NCBI GenBank assembly: GCA_930367205.1
Contig: OV884011.1
Location: 86,785,474 to 86,849,473 of the forward strand
Reading direction: 5' to 3'
Origin: Acanthosoma haemorrhoidale
Lineage: Eukaryota > Arthropoda > Insecta > Hemiptera > Acanthosomatidae
DNA: 64,000 nucleotides
A program made the position numbers and the translations under genes. Under the pieces are notes generated by a model, which was not told the origin of the DNA, ran no database searches, and worked only from the letters and a program-made list of their open reading frames with translations. Within the stretch, counting starts at the first letter, position 1. Each line of letters begins with the position of its first letter. Positions 48,581 through 62,114 of the stretch are shown one piece after another.

Positions 48581-49009
48581 TGTGAAGCTATCAAGGTGAA
48601 AAAGGGCTAGCCGAACGTAGTAATAGAGACGGCGGTTATGGGATATAATCACTCCATACATTCTGCCACGGGATTCTCACGTGATACAGTGCTCAACGAG
48701 GAATTTGCGGCACACGTGGTCTATAACCGGATTGCTCTGGGGTAACAGTGGGTGAACATTTGGGGGAAACTCGTGGATGGGACCCCCGCAGACGGGTGGC
48801 GCGAGACAAGCTAGTTGTGTGGTTATAGCTAGTAAGCGTATCATCCCAAGTGGAATCTTTTTTTGTTTGTTGTGCTGATATATCTGGGGTACGTTTTTTT
48901 TTTCTTTTTTCTTTTTGTATGCTAATTTTTGTACTTAGTTTTATTTTAATATGTACATTATGTCGCTTGCCCTAAGTTTACGAGGAATGTTCGTATACTA
49001 GTAGGGGGG

Positions 49010-49197
49010 AGTTAAGGCTGGTGGTATGGCAATGTTAGGCCAAATACCACGTAGCCCCAAGTAAACAAAGGCTGTGAACATCGATAAAGGATTAGAAGCG
49101 GAATAAAGACAGTTTAAACCTAGCTGTTGTTCAAATATCAGTTCCCTTTACTCTCGTTCTGTTTTTTTTTTATTATTCTAAAGCCGACAGACGATAA

Positions 49198-49199
<2 letters not shown>
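49010..49199 (+). repeat. Gypsy 3' LTR, complete
   Basis: 190 bp from AGTTAAGGC to ATAACT, with 5-bp inverted ends AGTTA/TAACT, immediately after the polypurine tract. Aligns to the 5' LTR over its first roughly 130 bp with modest divergence, so the insertion is old. Confidence 0.9.

Positions 49200-49259
<60 letters not shown>
49200..49259. repeat. (TA)n microsatellite
   Basis: About 60 bp of alternating TA directly at the outer end of the Gypsy 3' LTR. A shorter TA run (47183-47199) abuts the 5' LTR. The original target was probably a single TA-rich tract split by the insertion and later expanded on one side. Confidence 0.95.
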
Positions 49260-49261
<2 letters not shown>

Positions 49262-49704
49262 TAGATATATATATTTATAAGAAATCCTGAATTCGAACTC
49301 TACCAAAGAGAGGTTTATATTTCGTTATTTGAAAAAACCACCGAAGAATGTAAAATAAACATTTGTACTGATTCCGATCAGATGCGGAAGTCATAATAAA
49401 TAAATTGCTTTATTAAATAAATATTTCATATATAATAGAATAAATATAGTAGATTCGACTTTTAAGTTTTAATTAATGGTAATTAATAATTAGTTATTCT
49501 TTCGAATACTTCGATATGGTTTCTTTTCAACAAGTTTCAAACTCTACATCATGGTTTTAGGTCGACATAAAAGAGACACTTCAGGTTTTTTGACTCGTTG
49601 CAGCAAGCACCTCACAAACCCGGTGTTTAACCACCCTTCCCACATCGATGGCAACAGACTGCCGGGGAAAATTAGGTTAAGAATTAGTTTTTATTGTAAG
49701 ATGT

Positions 49705-49985
49705 CCGTATGAGCGTATGTGGCTTCGCGCTCTTAGTCGCCTTCCACTGGCTCGTATCCGGTGACGCAGCTGGTGGAGGAGCGCGGGGGACTTCCCAAGA
49801 CCCCGCTTCCTCTTTCCATGGATTCGGGAGGTCTCAGGGCTGTTTGTAAATACTGTGTGAATGAGCGAGTGAATGAAAATTGTAAATACGGTATGAATGA
49901 GTACATTTATCGCAATTAATTATTGCCTAATAAGACAGATTGTAATTTTAGCACAATAAAGAAGTTTCAATGAAAAGAAAAAAAT
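49705..49985 (+). mobile_element. LINE 3' end (copy E)
   Basis: Non-coding 3' region of the Jockey-clade LINE: GAGCGTATGTGGCTTCGCGC, GTATCCGGTGACGCAGCTGG, GACTTCCCAAGACCCCGC, then TGAATGAGCGAGTGAATGAA, GATTGTAATTTTAGCACAAT and AAAGAAGTTTC. It matches copy A and the reverse complement of the 62-kb copy, and ends in an A-rich stretch typical of target-primed insertion. Confidence 0.85.
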
Positions 49986-52900
49986 GTCAGTTAGTTTTAA
50001 GTCTATGATAAATAAGGTGAGATAAATATAATGAATCAATTGTAAATAGATTCATAGGTAGAATCTATATTTTGTAACACATTAATTTTGCAACAAGGGG
50101 ATATGAAAAAAAAAAAAAAAATTACCAATCTTAACAGAATACGATATTTTTATCAGTAATTAGATTTGATTTGACTATTGGAAAATAATGTTGAAACGAT
50201 TCCTGTAAATTGTTGACTGGTCGATCTGTTAAACAAATAATCAATTGTCTTCATGTAGCTATTTTCCAACTTTAATTTCTTTCTTGCATGTATTTATTTT
50301 TTTTTATAAAGGACCCCATGAACCGGTAGCGTGCGTTGTATTTGCAAATCGTTGGCTAGAATAAAGCGAAGTATATATTTACTGGTTAGAATGTCTAGTA
50401 GATATTTTTTGAAATATGTTCAGCTTTTTTTTTGTAGTAAAAAAAATGTTTTGAAGTTTATTATTTTTCAGTGTACATTCATATTAATTTTTTTATATGT
50501 AATTATATTATTTCATTGTAACATTATATATTTACTGACACTTTGACGTCATCAGAAATTATTTTTTAAAATTATATATTGCCTATTTCCTTTTACTTTA
50601 ATACTACTACTATTTACTAATTACTAATTACTATTTTAATTTAATACTTTCTATTATTTTTTATATTCTTTATTTATAATTAAACTCCAAGAGTTTACCA
50701 CCTCTCACACATTAACTCATCGTAATGTTAAAACCCCGTTTATTTATGTATTAGGTTTATCTAGGTTCATCTCCCAAATTAAGTAATCGATATTTCATGT
50801 AGTCATTAATCGTATACTCAGTCATGGTCCACTATTTAACTTTATTTTTGACCAACTTGCAATGATAAGCATCTTAGTGTTGCCTTCCATCCTCAATGTG
50901 TGTCACCAACTGCCAAATTTCCGGACAGGCGGATAAGTTTGAGGAGAGATCACCTGGCCTAACCTATACTTTCATATAAAACAAAATCTCCCACGCAATG
51001 GACTCTAATTTCTTAGCGGTTGGACGGGTAACTAAGTTGCATCAATAACAGAGCATCAACACATCACCACCCTCATTAGAACTAATTTCATTTAGTTTAT
51101 GCTCTTCTATTGTTATTAATTTTAATATATATTTACGTATCGTATAAATACATTTTTTCACTGGCCAAGAATTAATAATTAAACATTGATTATATAATGA
51201 GCACTGATCATTGATTATCTATCAGAAAATTTTCAGTAATTACAGGAAAGTTCCATGAACACCATGGCTTGACCATCCTTCATGGTCTACATTTTCTTAA
51301 TAAAACCGAAGAATGAGTGAAGACGTACCCGAAACCATTATTGCTCGGATTTCTTCTCGTTCCCATTGCTTTTGCAGATTGAGTATTATTCGATTCGCCA
51401 CCTGATTGTTGCTTCGATTAATTAATTTGTTAAATAACAAAAGTAAGCAGGCCGAATTAGTTCAAGCTACAGGCTTATCAACGATTCAAAAACTGAGGTT
51501 TATTTCCATATACCCTGATGGACGGAACTAACTTGGCGTTTCCACTATGTCTGGAGAAGGGCAATTGTTAAAATTATCATAAAAAAATTAGTACGAATTT
51601 TCAATCAAAACGGCTTCATTTTGTTTGTCAAACAATTGAAGTTATTTAAAATATTCTTTTCATCAAATAAAATGTTTTTAAATAAAAAGCTAAAATAGTT
51701 ACAGTGAAAGAACAGTGTTAGTTTTAATATCTTTATTAGAACAAGATGCTACTTATATTTACAGACATATTTATATTTTAAAAATTTTTAATAGAAGTTA
51801 TGGGATCAAAAAACAAGAACAATAATAATAATAAAAAAAGAAAAATATAATAATAAAATAATAAAGATTTATATAAAAAATAAAAACATAAAGATTTTTA
51901 CTGTTATCTTAAGGTTTAATGCAGTCAATGAATTCACCAGATGTGTTCAACTCTTTATTGTGAATATTAATTACAATATGCTTCTGAATAAAACCATTTT
52001 TGATAACTTTGTCTTGGCTTGCCACGTCCACAAGTCTGTTGAAATGTTTGCTGTGCTATTAAGTGTTCGTGTGACTGATTTTAAACTGTCCAAAAAGACA
52101 TGTTTTTCCTATTGTCCCGGAAATGTTAAGAATGAAAGGTTTTTTATGATGAGTTACTTAATAGTCGATTGATTGTGCTTCAAAATGTAATTCCCCGTTC
52201 GATGAGAGGAAGCTGACAAGCCGTGATAAGTTTGTAACATCTTCTGGCTAACAAGATGAAATTCACACTGAAGAAATTCCACAAAGAAATATAGGGATGA
52301 TTACAGTAATTTCATATATTCGCCTTTGGTCACTTGGACATCAAATAATATTTTTTACACGATTTTAATGTAATTTTAGACATTATTTTTTTATGTGACC
52401 TACACAGTAAAATGCCAGATGTATTTATCCCACGACTATTAATTTGGACCTCATTGACCTGTTTAGTTAATTGCCTTTAAATAATTGATAATTAATCTAA
52501 AGCTAATTGGAAATTGTGGTTTCTTTGGTTATTTTTTATTTTATTTGTTTTGAAACGAAAAGGTTCATGTTATTGAGTATATGGCTACTTAGGTGATTGT
52601 GAGTTTCGATCATGACTTCTGCTTGCGTCATTAACGTCATTGACGTCTGAGCAGAGGCACGAAAAATAGTGAAATGCTGAAGTGGATTGTTAAAAAAACG
52701 TAGGTTGTTCCCCCCCATACTTGCGACTACAAGATTGTAACTAAAGCATCTAAACTTAACATACTACTAAAACAAACTAAACTAAACATCTCTGCCCGAG
52801 GTATTGTTCAAGGTAAGTTTAACATTTCGGAGATATGTTATTATTTTTACGACCGTTTTTGTAGAGCTTTACGCCTCATACCTGTTTGTAAGTGGAGCCT

Positions 52901-53193
52901 TTCTCTACGGTCTTGATGGTAAATTATCCTGATGGTGAAATCCGTTCAGTATTGATTTACTTGCGTTTTCATTTTCCTGACGTTCATCACTATTTTCTCG
53001 AATGGAACAAACACCCCCCACCCCAAGCTATGAAATCCTGGTGAGTTACTTCAGTATATCTTCTCACCGGAGAAAAACAAGATGTTTGTGTCTCGAACCA
53101 CGTCCCTACTTCCCCCTTCATAAAATAAAATACACAGTGGGTAGTGATTTTGACAACTTGTGAAATTGATCATTTGTTTATAAATGTATAAGC

Positions 53194-53220
53194 TTTTTTT
53201 TTTTTTTTTTTTTTTTTTTT
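53194..53220. repeat. Poly(T) run, 27 bp
   Basis: Uninterrupted T27. In Shaker sense (minus strand) it is poly(A); it could be the tail of a retrocopy but no recognisable body lies beside it. Confidence 0.95.
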
Positions 53221-54339
53221 CGGCGGTAATCTGAGTATTGTGTACATTTTACGTTAATGCTGTTCTAAAATGTAAATATACATTTTTATCAGGTATATGC
53301 AAGTATAATACAAAAGTTATTCCTTATTTTTAATTTATTATTCGTGTTCTCAAAATAATTAACCGAAAAAACCCATTATGAAATACCCTATGAGATATGT
53401 AGTGTTGTATAACTTATTAACTGTAACTGTGTTTGTTATGTTGTTTTCCCTTTCTAATTGGAACTGTATTACGTTCCTACCATGCATCATATAACAAACA
53501 AGACTTTTTCTTTTTTTTCAATTTGCCAATCATTGCCGTAGTGTAGATCCCGCAATTTTTAATAATTAATACCCAAAAACAATAAGAATGATTCCAAATG
53601 AGGATATTAATGGTGTTTTCGGGTGTTGTCCAAAACTAAGTTTGGAATGAAGTAGAAAACATGTTTTCTGAGAAATGATGTGGGAGGAGAGATGACGTTT
53701 AAAGGGGTGATCTGTGGATTTGGTGATATACGAGTTTAAGATGTGTGAGGCTGAAATTTGTGGGTCATGAGAAAGAGGAAGAGGTGGGGCCTTAGACTTT
53801 GTTGGGTGTTGTTTGTAGGGTGCAAATTTCTAATGACTACTCTTAATGATCGCTGTTTGTTTAGCTCATAACTGTATAATTCTTCTTTGGCCTTCTGCTG
53901 ATATTTGACAATCGCTTGGTATATATCTGAGGTATTGTGATTCTCGTATCTCTATTTATATACATTAGTTGCATTTGAAAATAGCAATATAATCAGACGT
54001 TTTAAATTTATCAGAAGGTAACCTATAGAAATCATTGTGTACCATATAAAACAAACATAGAACGTGTTAAAGTCTGGTGAGTCCAAGTTTATATAACAGA
54101 ATATCTGAAACAATTACAGAAAAAGTTCTTACGAACAGGTCCAAAAGGTATTACCCAGTACTCCAATTATCGAATATACTAATGAACAGAAAGAAAAGAC
54201 GTATAACAATTCCACAAAATTATAAGGCAAATTATAATAAACAAAAATAACAATTACAACGAACTCAGTCAACGAAGGCCTAGAAAAACATAAACTTCCT
54301 AAGAATAAATTACTGGGAAAAATTTTCATAATAAACAAT

Positions 54340-54780
54340 GTGTAAACTTTTCATCAAATCGAGACCAATTACAAAATATATGGTTAGGAAAAATAGTAAC
54401 AGCTAGAGGCAACACAACACTTCATTATTTTGACCTCGGAAACCATAATGTCAATGACTTAGATTATGGACCTAGACCTTCAATAATTTGCCTTGACTCT
54501 TCGTACTTCATCGAGAATTGTCAAAGATTACGTAAAGAAATTTAAAAAGGAATAAAAAATTATAATAATAATAAAAAAGAATTACTAACTAGAAAATAAA
54601 ATAGCATTAAAGAAAAACAATTTTTACATATACCATTAAACTTACAACCTATTAAACGAGCTACTTTTAATTAATGTACCAGGATAAGCTATTTCTGGAT
54701 AACTGTTAACAAATATGGACTTCCGACAAGGAAGAACACAACTTTATATGACGTTGAATAGAATATTTGTAAGGTTTGAA
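54340..54780 (+). pseudogene. AT-rich coding-like stretch, unassigned
   Basis: One frame reads QNIWLGKIVTARGNTTLHYF and continues to CLDSSYFIENCQRLRKEI before a stop, then further lysine-rich pieces with isolated stops (KELLTRK, KEKQFLHIPLNLQPIKRATF). The first piece loosely resembles integrase C-terminal segments of retroelements, but I would not assign it on that basis. Dead whatever its origin. Confidence 0.2.
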
Positions 54781-55392
54781 CACAACGAGCGAATAAGACT
54801 CAGTCTGACTAGTAAAATAATTAATAAATTTGATATGGATTCAAAAGTAACTATGACATGTAAAGAACAAAGTCGAGCATGAGATATTTATTTTATACTG
54901 CAGATACATGGGGCGGACACAAGGACGTATCAAAGAAGAACTAGTGATGTGAATCAATCAATCCTTCTATACTCGAAATCGTGTCAAATTTCGATCCAAT
55001 CATTATTTTAAATATTAAGAATCGATCACTGAAGAGCGATGTACGCGAGAGTTAAGTAATAGATTACATTTAAATAATATCAGTAGTTTAAATATCAGGT
55101 GTAAACCATATATTAAAATTATGCCTTACTCATATTTATTGTATAAAATAAGTACAATGAAAACCTAAGTTCATATAGACATTTTTATCATATTTTGAAT
55201 GCCATATTATTAAACTTATTGAAACATACCTATTGAAAATATGCTAATCGAATTTATATTCCATCAGTAATGCTCCAACTTCTTTCACATGTCTAACTTC
55301 TCTTATGATGAAGATGATGAGTTAAAGCACATTCATGTTGAATTAGAAGATTATGCAAGTTCTTCTATAATCTAGTTTACAGTAAAAAATAC

Positions 55393-55463
55393 CTATGATA
55401 GCTCTCAAATTCTCGCCCTCCTGTGAACACAATGAACTCCGAGAACACGTCGATGGGTTCCAG
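55393..55463 (-). pseudogene. Possible T1-like exon fragment
   Basis: On the minus strand, between an acceptor-like TTTAG and a donor-like AG|GTATTT, the frame reads LEPIDVFSEFIVFTGGREFE then SYH. The section PIDVFSE matches PLDVFSE of the Shaker T1 exon, and the underlying DNA keeps CGACGT-TTCTC-GAG. The rest does not align. The splice-like AG|GTAT border falls at nearly the same distance as in the real T1 exon. It may be a degenerate partial copy of the T1 exon or coincidence. Confidence 0.2.
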
Positions 55464-56639
55464 CTAAATCTAAGAAAAGCATACAAACCAGCTCAGTAGC
55501 TGAGCCAAAGAGCCTTAAAGATACATGAAAAAACACCCCACCCCTTGCGTTTTTTTTGCGTTGCCCAATAAATTGTTGTATGTGGTAGTTTCCGATTTCC
55601 GGTACGTACACAAAATATGTTTGTAATGTTGTAGATAATTTACCTTGTTCGATGCTTTATATTAATTAGTGAGTATTCGTTTTAAGAATGTATCTATTAT
55701 AAAATAAATATATGTTTTTGCAGAAATTACATCTATAATTGAGTTTTCCAATGGATTTTCTTCTGTAGGCGTGATTTCAATTGCTTACAGTAAATTGACC
55801 TGAAAGAACAATAAGAGTAAGCGAGGGTAACTTGGAGTTCTATTGAAGGTCATCATGTTTTGCGGATTTCTCCTGTCTTCAAAATCTGAGAGTGTTGTGT
55901 AAAGTCGTTTGAGATGGTCTAATGATTTTAGCTATATGTGGGGCACTGAATCGAAATATGAGATGAGTTTTTCTCTATCTGCCCTACTTTTGTAGATCAG
56001 AGTTTTTTTAACGTGCAGTACTACCCAAAATGTGGAGGTCTAACTCCATATTGTGCAGTTCTAAATCACGTATACGAAAATTGGTTCGTGTAAATTGGCC
56101 GTATTGTCAGGCTGTTGTCTAGTTAGTTGCAGGAGAATCCCCCAGATAAAGTAAGCATCTGGTAGCGTAAATGACCTTCAATGAGAGTTGAGGTTAGCTT
56201 GTGTGATCTCGCCGTGCTGTGCAGATTTGAAATTTGCTTTGCGGGATATTTGTGTTTAGGAAAGAGTTATTACCAAGTTAATCTAAAACATACTTGTATT
56301 TGTGTTGTTGTATAGAGATAAAATGGGGTCATGTAGAAGAAGTTGTGTTAATCATCCTGATGTGCTTTTCTACATATGCGGAAAATACACTTTAATAGAA
56401 AACAGAAAAACTCTTACTGCATTTGTAAAGAGAGCTCATCTGGGATACTTTGGTGTTTGAGATTTGGTTTAGATTAGATTAGATAAGATTAGATTTAGGT
56501 TTGGTGATTAAGATAAAACCTGGGTGCCGCATCAGTAGTATGTAAAACTTGTACAGAACATTTGTGACAGTGGCCTACAGGTAAAAGAAAAAGTTTAAAT
56601 TCGACTGTTATTTCTCCCCAGTAAATATTCCTGAAATAT

Positions 56640-57390
56640 AATAATACAACCGTAGCAAGATGACTTTTCCTGATTTAGTCTGTGGAAGACGTCCGGTCTC
56701 AAACTCTCTATCAGTCACCAGAGTATCAAGTGCCAAGATTTGTTCACTGATGTTCTTGGTAAAATTCTCTCATGGGTACATTTGGAACTAAAAGAAGTAA
56801 ACCCTATGGTGCTTCTCGGACCCTTCGCCAGGAGCTTTTCCAGAATATCCCCCGGGTTCCCCTCGACTGTGACAGTAGTTTTTATGTGGGTAACCGAGTC
56901 TCTTCTCTCCTTAGGTTGTGGGGTCTATCTTCAGGTTCTCTCACATTTATTGGTTTTTGTCGGTCTTTGAGCTTTTTCTTCAACTTTCTTATGTTCGCCA
57001 TTTTAAATCACTCCTATTTTTCGATGATTTTGTGTTTTATGACTCCTGTGGGGCAGATACCTGTCTCCTAGTTGATTGGACAAGAACTAGGCTGGCTTCA
57101 ACTACGGCCTAACTATTAGGAGTAAGGTGCTGTTGGGGTCTCCCCTCGGCTTCTTTCATTGCATCTTCGAGGTCTTTACCGGTTCTTAAGGGCTCGTGGC
57201 TCTTTTTGTGCTTGTCAATTCCGATCTCCAAATCTGTCATCGTTCATGAGCGAGTGACGATCTGGTACTTTTAAAAGAACTAAGTCGAACGGAATGCCAA
57301 AGCTACCGCAAGAGATTCCCCCTGTTTAGTATGGGACATACTAGTCTGAGCCATGTGTATCTTCTTCTCAATCTTGAACGGAATGTAATT
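56640..57390. other. GC-richer unassigned block
   Basis: Base composition is clearly higher in G+C than the neighbouring intron, and both strands have frames up to about 99 codons (e.g. 56772-57071). None shows a recognisable domain. Such islands elsewhere in this window are transposon pieces, so this is probably another decayed element; family unknown. Confidence 0.3.
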
Positions 57391-60300
57391 GTGACAAATT
57401 AAATAAAAAATAATGTTTTTTCTTGCCAGGGAACCCTGATACATGTTTGGAATTGGATTTTATTTTGACTGCAATCCATGCCAACTTATGCGAATGAGTC
57501 ATTTACTATGTTACTTTTGTATCATAACATTTTAGAATTATGGCTAAATTGTCATTTTAAATACTGATTGAGAATGAGATAAACGTTGCAGATAAATAAC
57601 GTACATAAAAAAATGTATTTTTTTTATTGTACTACGTGTTAAATAGGTAAATGTATACCCTGTGTTGGGAGAGATAGCCGACAGATACTCTCGTTTCTTT
57701 TCTACTGCTGCATATTTGTCGTTAAAACATTTTTCGGAGAACAGTAAACATTTATTACTAATTACTTTTTTTATTGATGTGATGTGAATACATTTTGTTA
57801 AATTTCTACTTTCTTCCGAAATAGTTATTGATTGAGAATAAAGAGCTGAATAAATGTGATTAATAATTCATTTACGAGGTGTTCCCTTAAAATCAATATA
57901 CCGTTAATTTTTTTTTTTTGCAGAAATATATTGTAAATCAGTAATTTACAGTGCCCTCCTGGAACTGGAGTATAGTGATAAATATTATACATCATGTCAA
58001 ATAAGTTCTTAATTTTATTCAACGTTATGGTTGACTACTGTTCCATTAAATCGGTTATCTAAAGACCCGTAGAACAATGTTTTTTCCGTAGAATAAGGAA
58101 ACCTCGTCGAAAATGGTGAGGGGATTAAATTCGATAGCCTGCACCAGAGAATCTGAATGTGTGTCTATTGCAAATATATTAATGCGAATATGTCTGTTGA
58201 GTGGTTTCCCTAACCATGCCCCCAGGGTATTTTCACATTTCCCGTAACTCTGTTTGCTGTCCTTGCAAGTGTTGCAGTATATTCTGATATAAACACTATT
58301 AACTGATTATTTAATAATTTGTATGAAAAAAAATATCCCTTAATATAAGTACATGGAATGATTGTTTCCAGATTATAGAAAAAACACATTTGATGATTTT
58401 GTGTTTGAGAATGGTGGTTAAACGCTTTTTGAGTATTTAAAATAAAATTTAGAGGCATGCTAGGTTGGAGTATATTCTATTAAATAAAACGTCCTACCTT
58501 CAGAGAGGAGAGTGCAGAAATAAGTTTACCTCATTTTTATCAGCTGCCAAATTTTATTTAAGTTTTCCCATAGATGTTAAAAATATAATATATAAAAAAT
58601 AAATAATAGTAAATATAAATATAAAAACAAATTAAAATAGAGGTTAAAAAATATCGCAAATGGTGGTAAGAGATAAAGTATAGGTGAATTTTGCGCTGGA
58701 ACGGAAATGCTCAAGAAAACTTGGAGGCTAGTTAAGGATATAAGATTACAGTTCTTTGAACACTCTTTCATTTACGGCGCATAATTGAACGATTTAAAGA
58801 CAATTCCAATAAAGAAATATATTAAATATACAATTTAGCTTAAGTAAATCATTAAATCTACTGGAATTTTTTTTTACTTTGTTTCAATGGGACTCATGGA
58901 ACTTCTATGGGGGGATGAGTTAAGTGAGCATCATGCTATATCATGCTAAGGGCGTGGATTGTGATTATATAGCAATAAATTTATTTTCTAATATTAAATA
59001 AAAATTGTGACTAATACCCAAATTTAGCTTATAGTTATATTAAGGTCCAAATTTCCAAGTATTTATTATACTTGTTTTATTTTATAGCAGCATGGATAAA
59101 TAGATAGACACACACATAATATTGTATTGCACAAGATAAATAAGTGAATATTTGTGGAACGTAAAAAAAAAGTCTCAAAAAAACTTAAATCGTATTGTTT
59201 TGTTTTAGAGACGAGATATATGCTCCCATTGCTATTCTATTTTAATTATTGGGTATAAGTTAAATCCTACATATACTTTTCCACTCCCATCGAGAAAAAT
59301 CTTATTGTTAAAACTTGTACAATACTTAATATAATGTACTTTATCCTATCGTAACTCTAATTTTATTTTGAATTTTAGTTTAACCGCCAATCTCAAGCGC
59401 AAAACCGTCAATCGTTGTTTTTTCTATAATATGACAAAACTTATTATATGAGCCTATGTAAGATACCGACTGCTGGTGTGGAGTCGGAGACATTGCTGTC
59501 CTATATTTAGGGATAATGTTTCTATGAACTATAAATTATCAATTAATAATTTTTATATCATAATATACTGCAATAGTTACGACAATATCTGAACTTTAGT
59601 GATCACTGGACAATTGAAAAATCGTATGGATTGAATGATTATATTTATTTTATTGGTTTACACCATTTGTTTGTGCCCAATATTGGTTGGTGTACACCGC
59701 AGATTGATCAAAATTCTATGGTACATATCCTGTCAACGTTGATCTCTTACTACCCCGGGTCGTCGTAATGTAAGTTTTCTTATAAACTTTTATTTTGTAT
59801 TGATTTTTACAGTGCAAAGATGCACTAGTTTTCTTTTAAACCACACAATAGGAGATTCATGTTGGCTAATACGCAGACAGCACCAGATATTCTCTAAGAT
59901 CGATTATTCGCTGTACCCTTCATGAGACATATTGTTCGTGGTTTTCTGCATATTTCCGTCTTGTAAACCTCATCGTTACTATTGTTTATGGATGTGTCAA
60001 GATTTATTTTTCTATTCCACAGAAAGATAGGTGTTCGAAAAATTGTTTAGTAATTTGTTTTCCGGCAGGTGTGTACATAAACGGAACACTGATGTTCGAC
60101 TAGTCTAACCTTGATTTGAAGAACTGTTGAATTTCCCAGTATAGGTTGAAGTGTGTAATTGGAATCACTGTTGGACGAAAGTGAATCATGAATCGTCATT
60201 CAACAAGTTGTGAGCAAACAGAAATGTTGAGCAGGGCTGAATTTTTGAGAAAGCGATCGAAACAGTCCTCCAAGGTCGCCTTGTTAGTGTTTAAATAATG

Positions 60301-60540
60301 TGAAGTCGAGTCTCTCCTGTTGCTCACGCCTGACTATTTTTTTTTCTGCATTTTCATCATATAAAAAAGAGATAGCACAATTAAACAAAAAAAATTAAAC
60401 TGTCATTAATAATTTCATGAATTTGGCAATGGCACAGAGTGTTTATGATATGTTTTGTAACATATTAAGTTTGTACTATTTCCAAAAATATTGGTTTTCG
60501 AAAATAAAAAATCTGATTGTTTTAGTTATTTAATATAATG

Positions 60541-60622
60541 GTATGAATGAGATCATTTATCACAGTTACTTATTGTGCAATAAAAGACGGATTGTTATTT
60601 TATCATAATAAAGTTGTTTTGA
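60541..60622 (+). repeat. LINE 3' tail (copy G)
   Basis: GTATGAATGAGATCATTTAT, then TTACTTATTGTGCAATAA, GACGGATTGTTATTTTATCA and TAATAAAGTTGTTTTGAT. Same block order as the end of copy E, more diverged. Only the last roughly 80 bp of the element. Confidence 0.6.
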
Positions 60623-62114
60623 TTATTATAATATACTGTATATTATGTATAGTATATTCATGACATGCAAGTGAATATACTACGCAATTGTCTAAGTTAT
60701 TACAGGATGAACGTAGAGAACAGCATATATTAATATTGGAATAAATATTTATTTAAATCCACAACAAACGTTAAAAGACGGAACTATTCGTATTTTTTTA
60801 CTTTGTTGGTGTTGTCCTCTAGAGGACATAATAAAGTATGTTCCTGTTTAGAACATGTAGTCAAACAGGAGGATAAAGTAGCTTAAAAACTATTAAGTCC
60901 CTATAGAATTGTAATGCTCAGGAATCTATTTTCGAAATTATAGCACCAATCTTAAATTATTATTATTTCAGTGATACGATGTTTTTCATGTGATACTGTA
61001 GATATTTCAATTATAAGATAGAAATTAAAAAACACATACTATTACTTTATAAAAAGTAAGAAGTGATTACTTCCTACTTTTTATAGCTAAAAAAAAAACA
61101 CTTGATAACTGGATTTTTATTTTATATTTGACTGCTAAATAATAATATGTAACTATGTACCTAAACTACGTTTTTTCGGCAGTGTGAACTTTGACTCCGC
61201 AGCTTGTTAGGGTTATTAATTAAATCGATAGTGAAAATTATTTTTTGACCACCATAACAATACCAATAAATATCATTAATCTCCTTTATTTTTGAATAAT
61301 AGTATAATCATTAGTTATACCAAAAAGATCCCGTAATTTGAGTATATATTATTGACGAAGAATCATGTTTATAATTTATTGCTATTGCATAATCTCTAAT
61401 ACGAATAAAGTTTCCATTTATCTATGCCTATTCTATCCGACATTTTTGATATTTATAAAATTATAACAAACCATCTTTCGTTCTAAATCTTCAGTTATGG
61501 TAGGCAAATATAAAATAATATATGATAATCACTTCTTAATTCTTGTAGCTAAAAAAAAGATATGCAACCTAATCATAATAAAAGCTATTTTTGTTTTCAC
61601 ACGGAATAATTGAGAATGGCTTTGTGCATTTGTTACATCATATTTTCAACCAATCACACAGCCGTTTGTTTTACTTGTATTTTTTCTATCCGAACTTTAA
61701 AAACATATGTATTATTCGTTAGTTAGTTTATCCTTTCTGCATATATTTGAAGCTATTACAATTTGCTTGGACAAATCCGATTTTCACTGGAAATATTTAT
61801 ATTTTATTTCATGTAGCTCGTCTATCGATATTTTAAGCAATGTAGCTTTTTCGAGAAAATTATAAGTTTAAATTAAACCTAAGTAGCCACTTATAAATTT
61901 GCTACTTATAATTAATTATCATATATTGTGTAGCCAATTTAGCTCAGATGTGAAGTGTTTAAATATTTACTGGGTTGATCCCTACAGTTTTCGATTTTTT
62001 TGTGTATATTGTGTTTTAAGTTAAAGTCGCTTTTCGTATGGTCGTTGTGATTTTCAAGAGTCCCAAGGTTAGTTTGTTCATAATTGATTTTTTTTTTATA
62101 TTCTTAACTTCTTT

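Larger units (their letters stand above)
47201..49199 (+). mobile_element. Collapsed Ty3/Gypsy LTR retrotransposon
   Basis: Two direct terminal repeats flank broken pol. The complete 3' LTR has the inverted termini AGTTA...TAACT typical of gypsy-group elements. It is preceded immediately by a polypurine tract (AGGGGGG at 49003-49009), the plus-strand primer. Both outer flanks are alternating TA sequence, consistent with the gypsy-group preference for TAYATA-type targets, although this makes the target duplication unreadable. Only the RT end, RNase H and integrase pieces remain in about 1.7 kb of interior; gag, protease and the RT catalytic part are gone. Orientation is opposite to Shaker. Confidence 0.9.

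Noticed and set aside
56740..57112. Three overlapping plus-strand frames up to 99 codons
   Set aside because: Located in a GC-richer island with no domain match in any frame; treated as an unassigned element rather than a gene.
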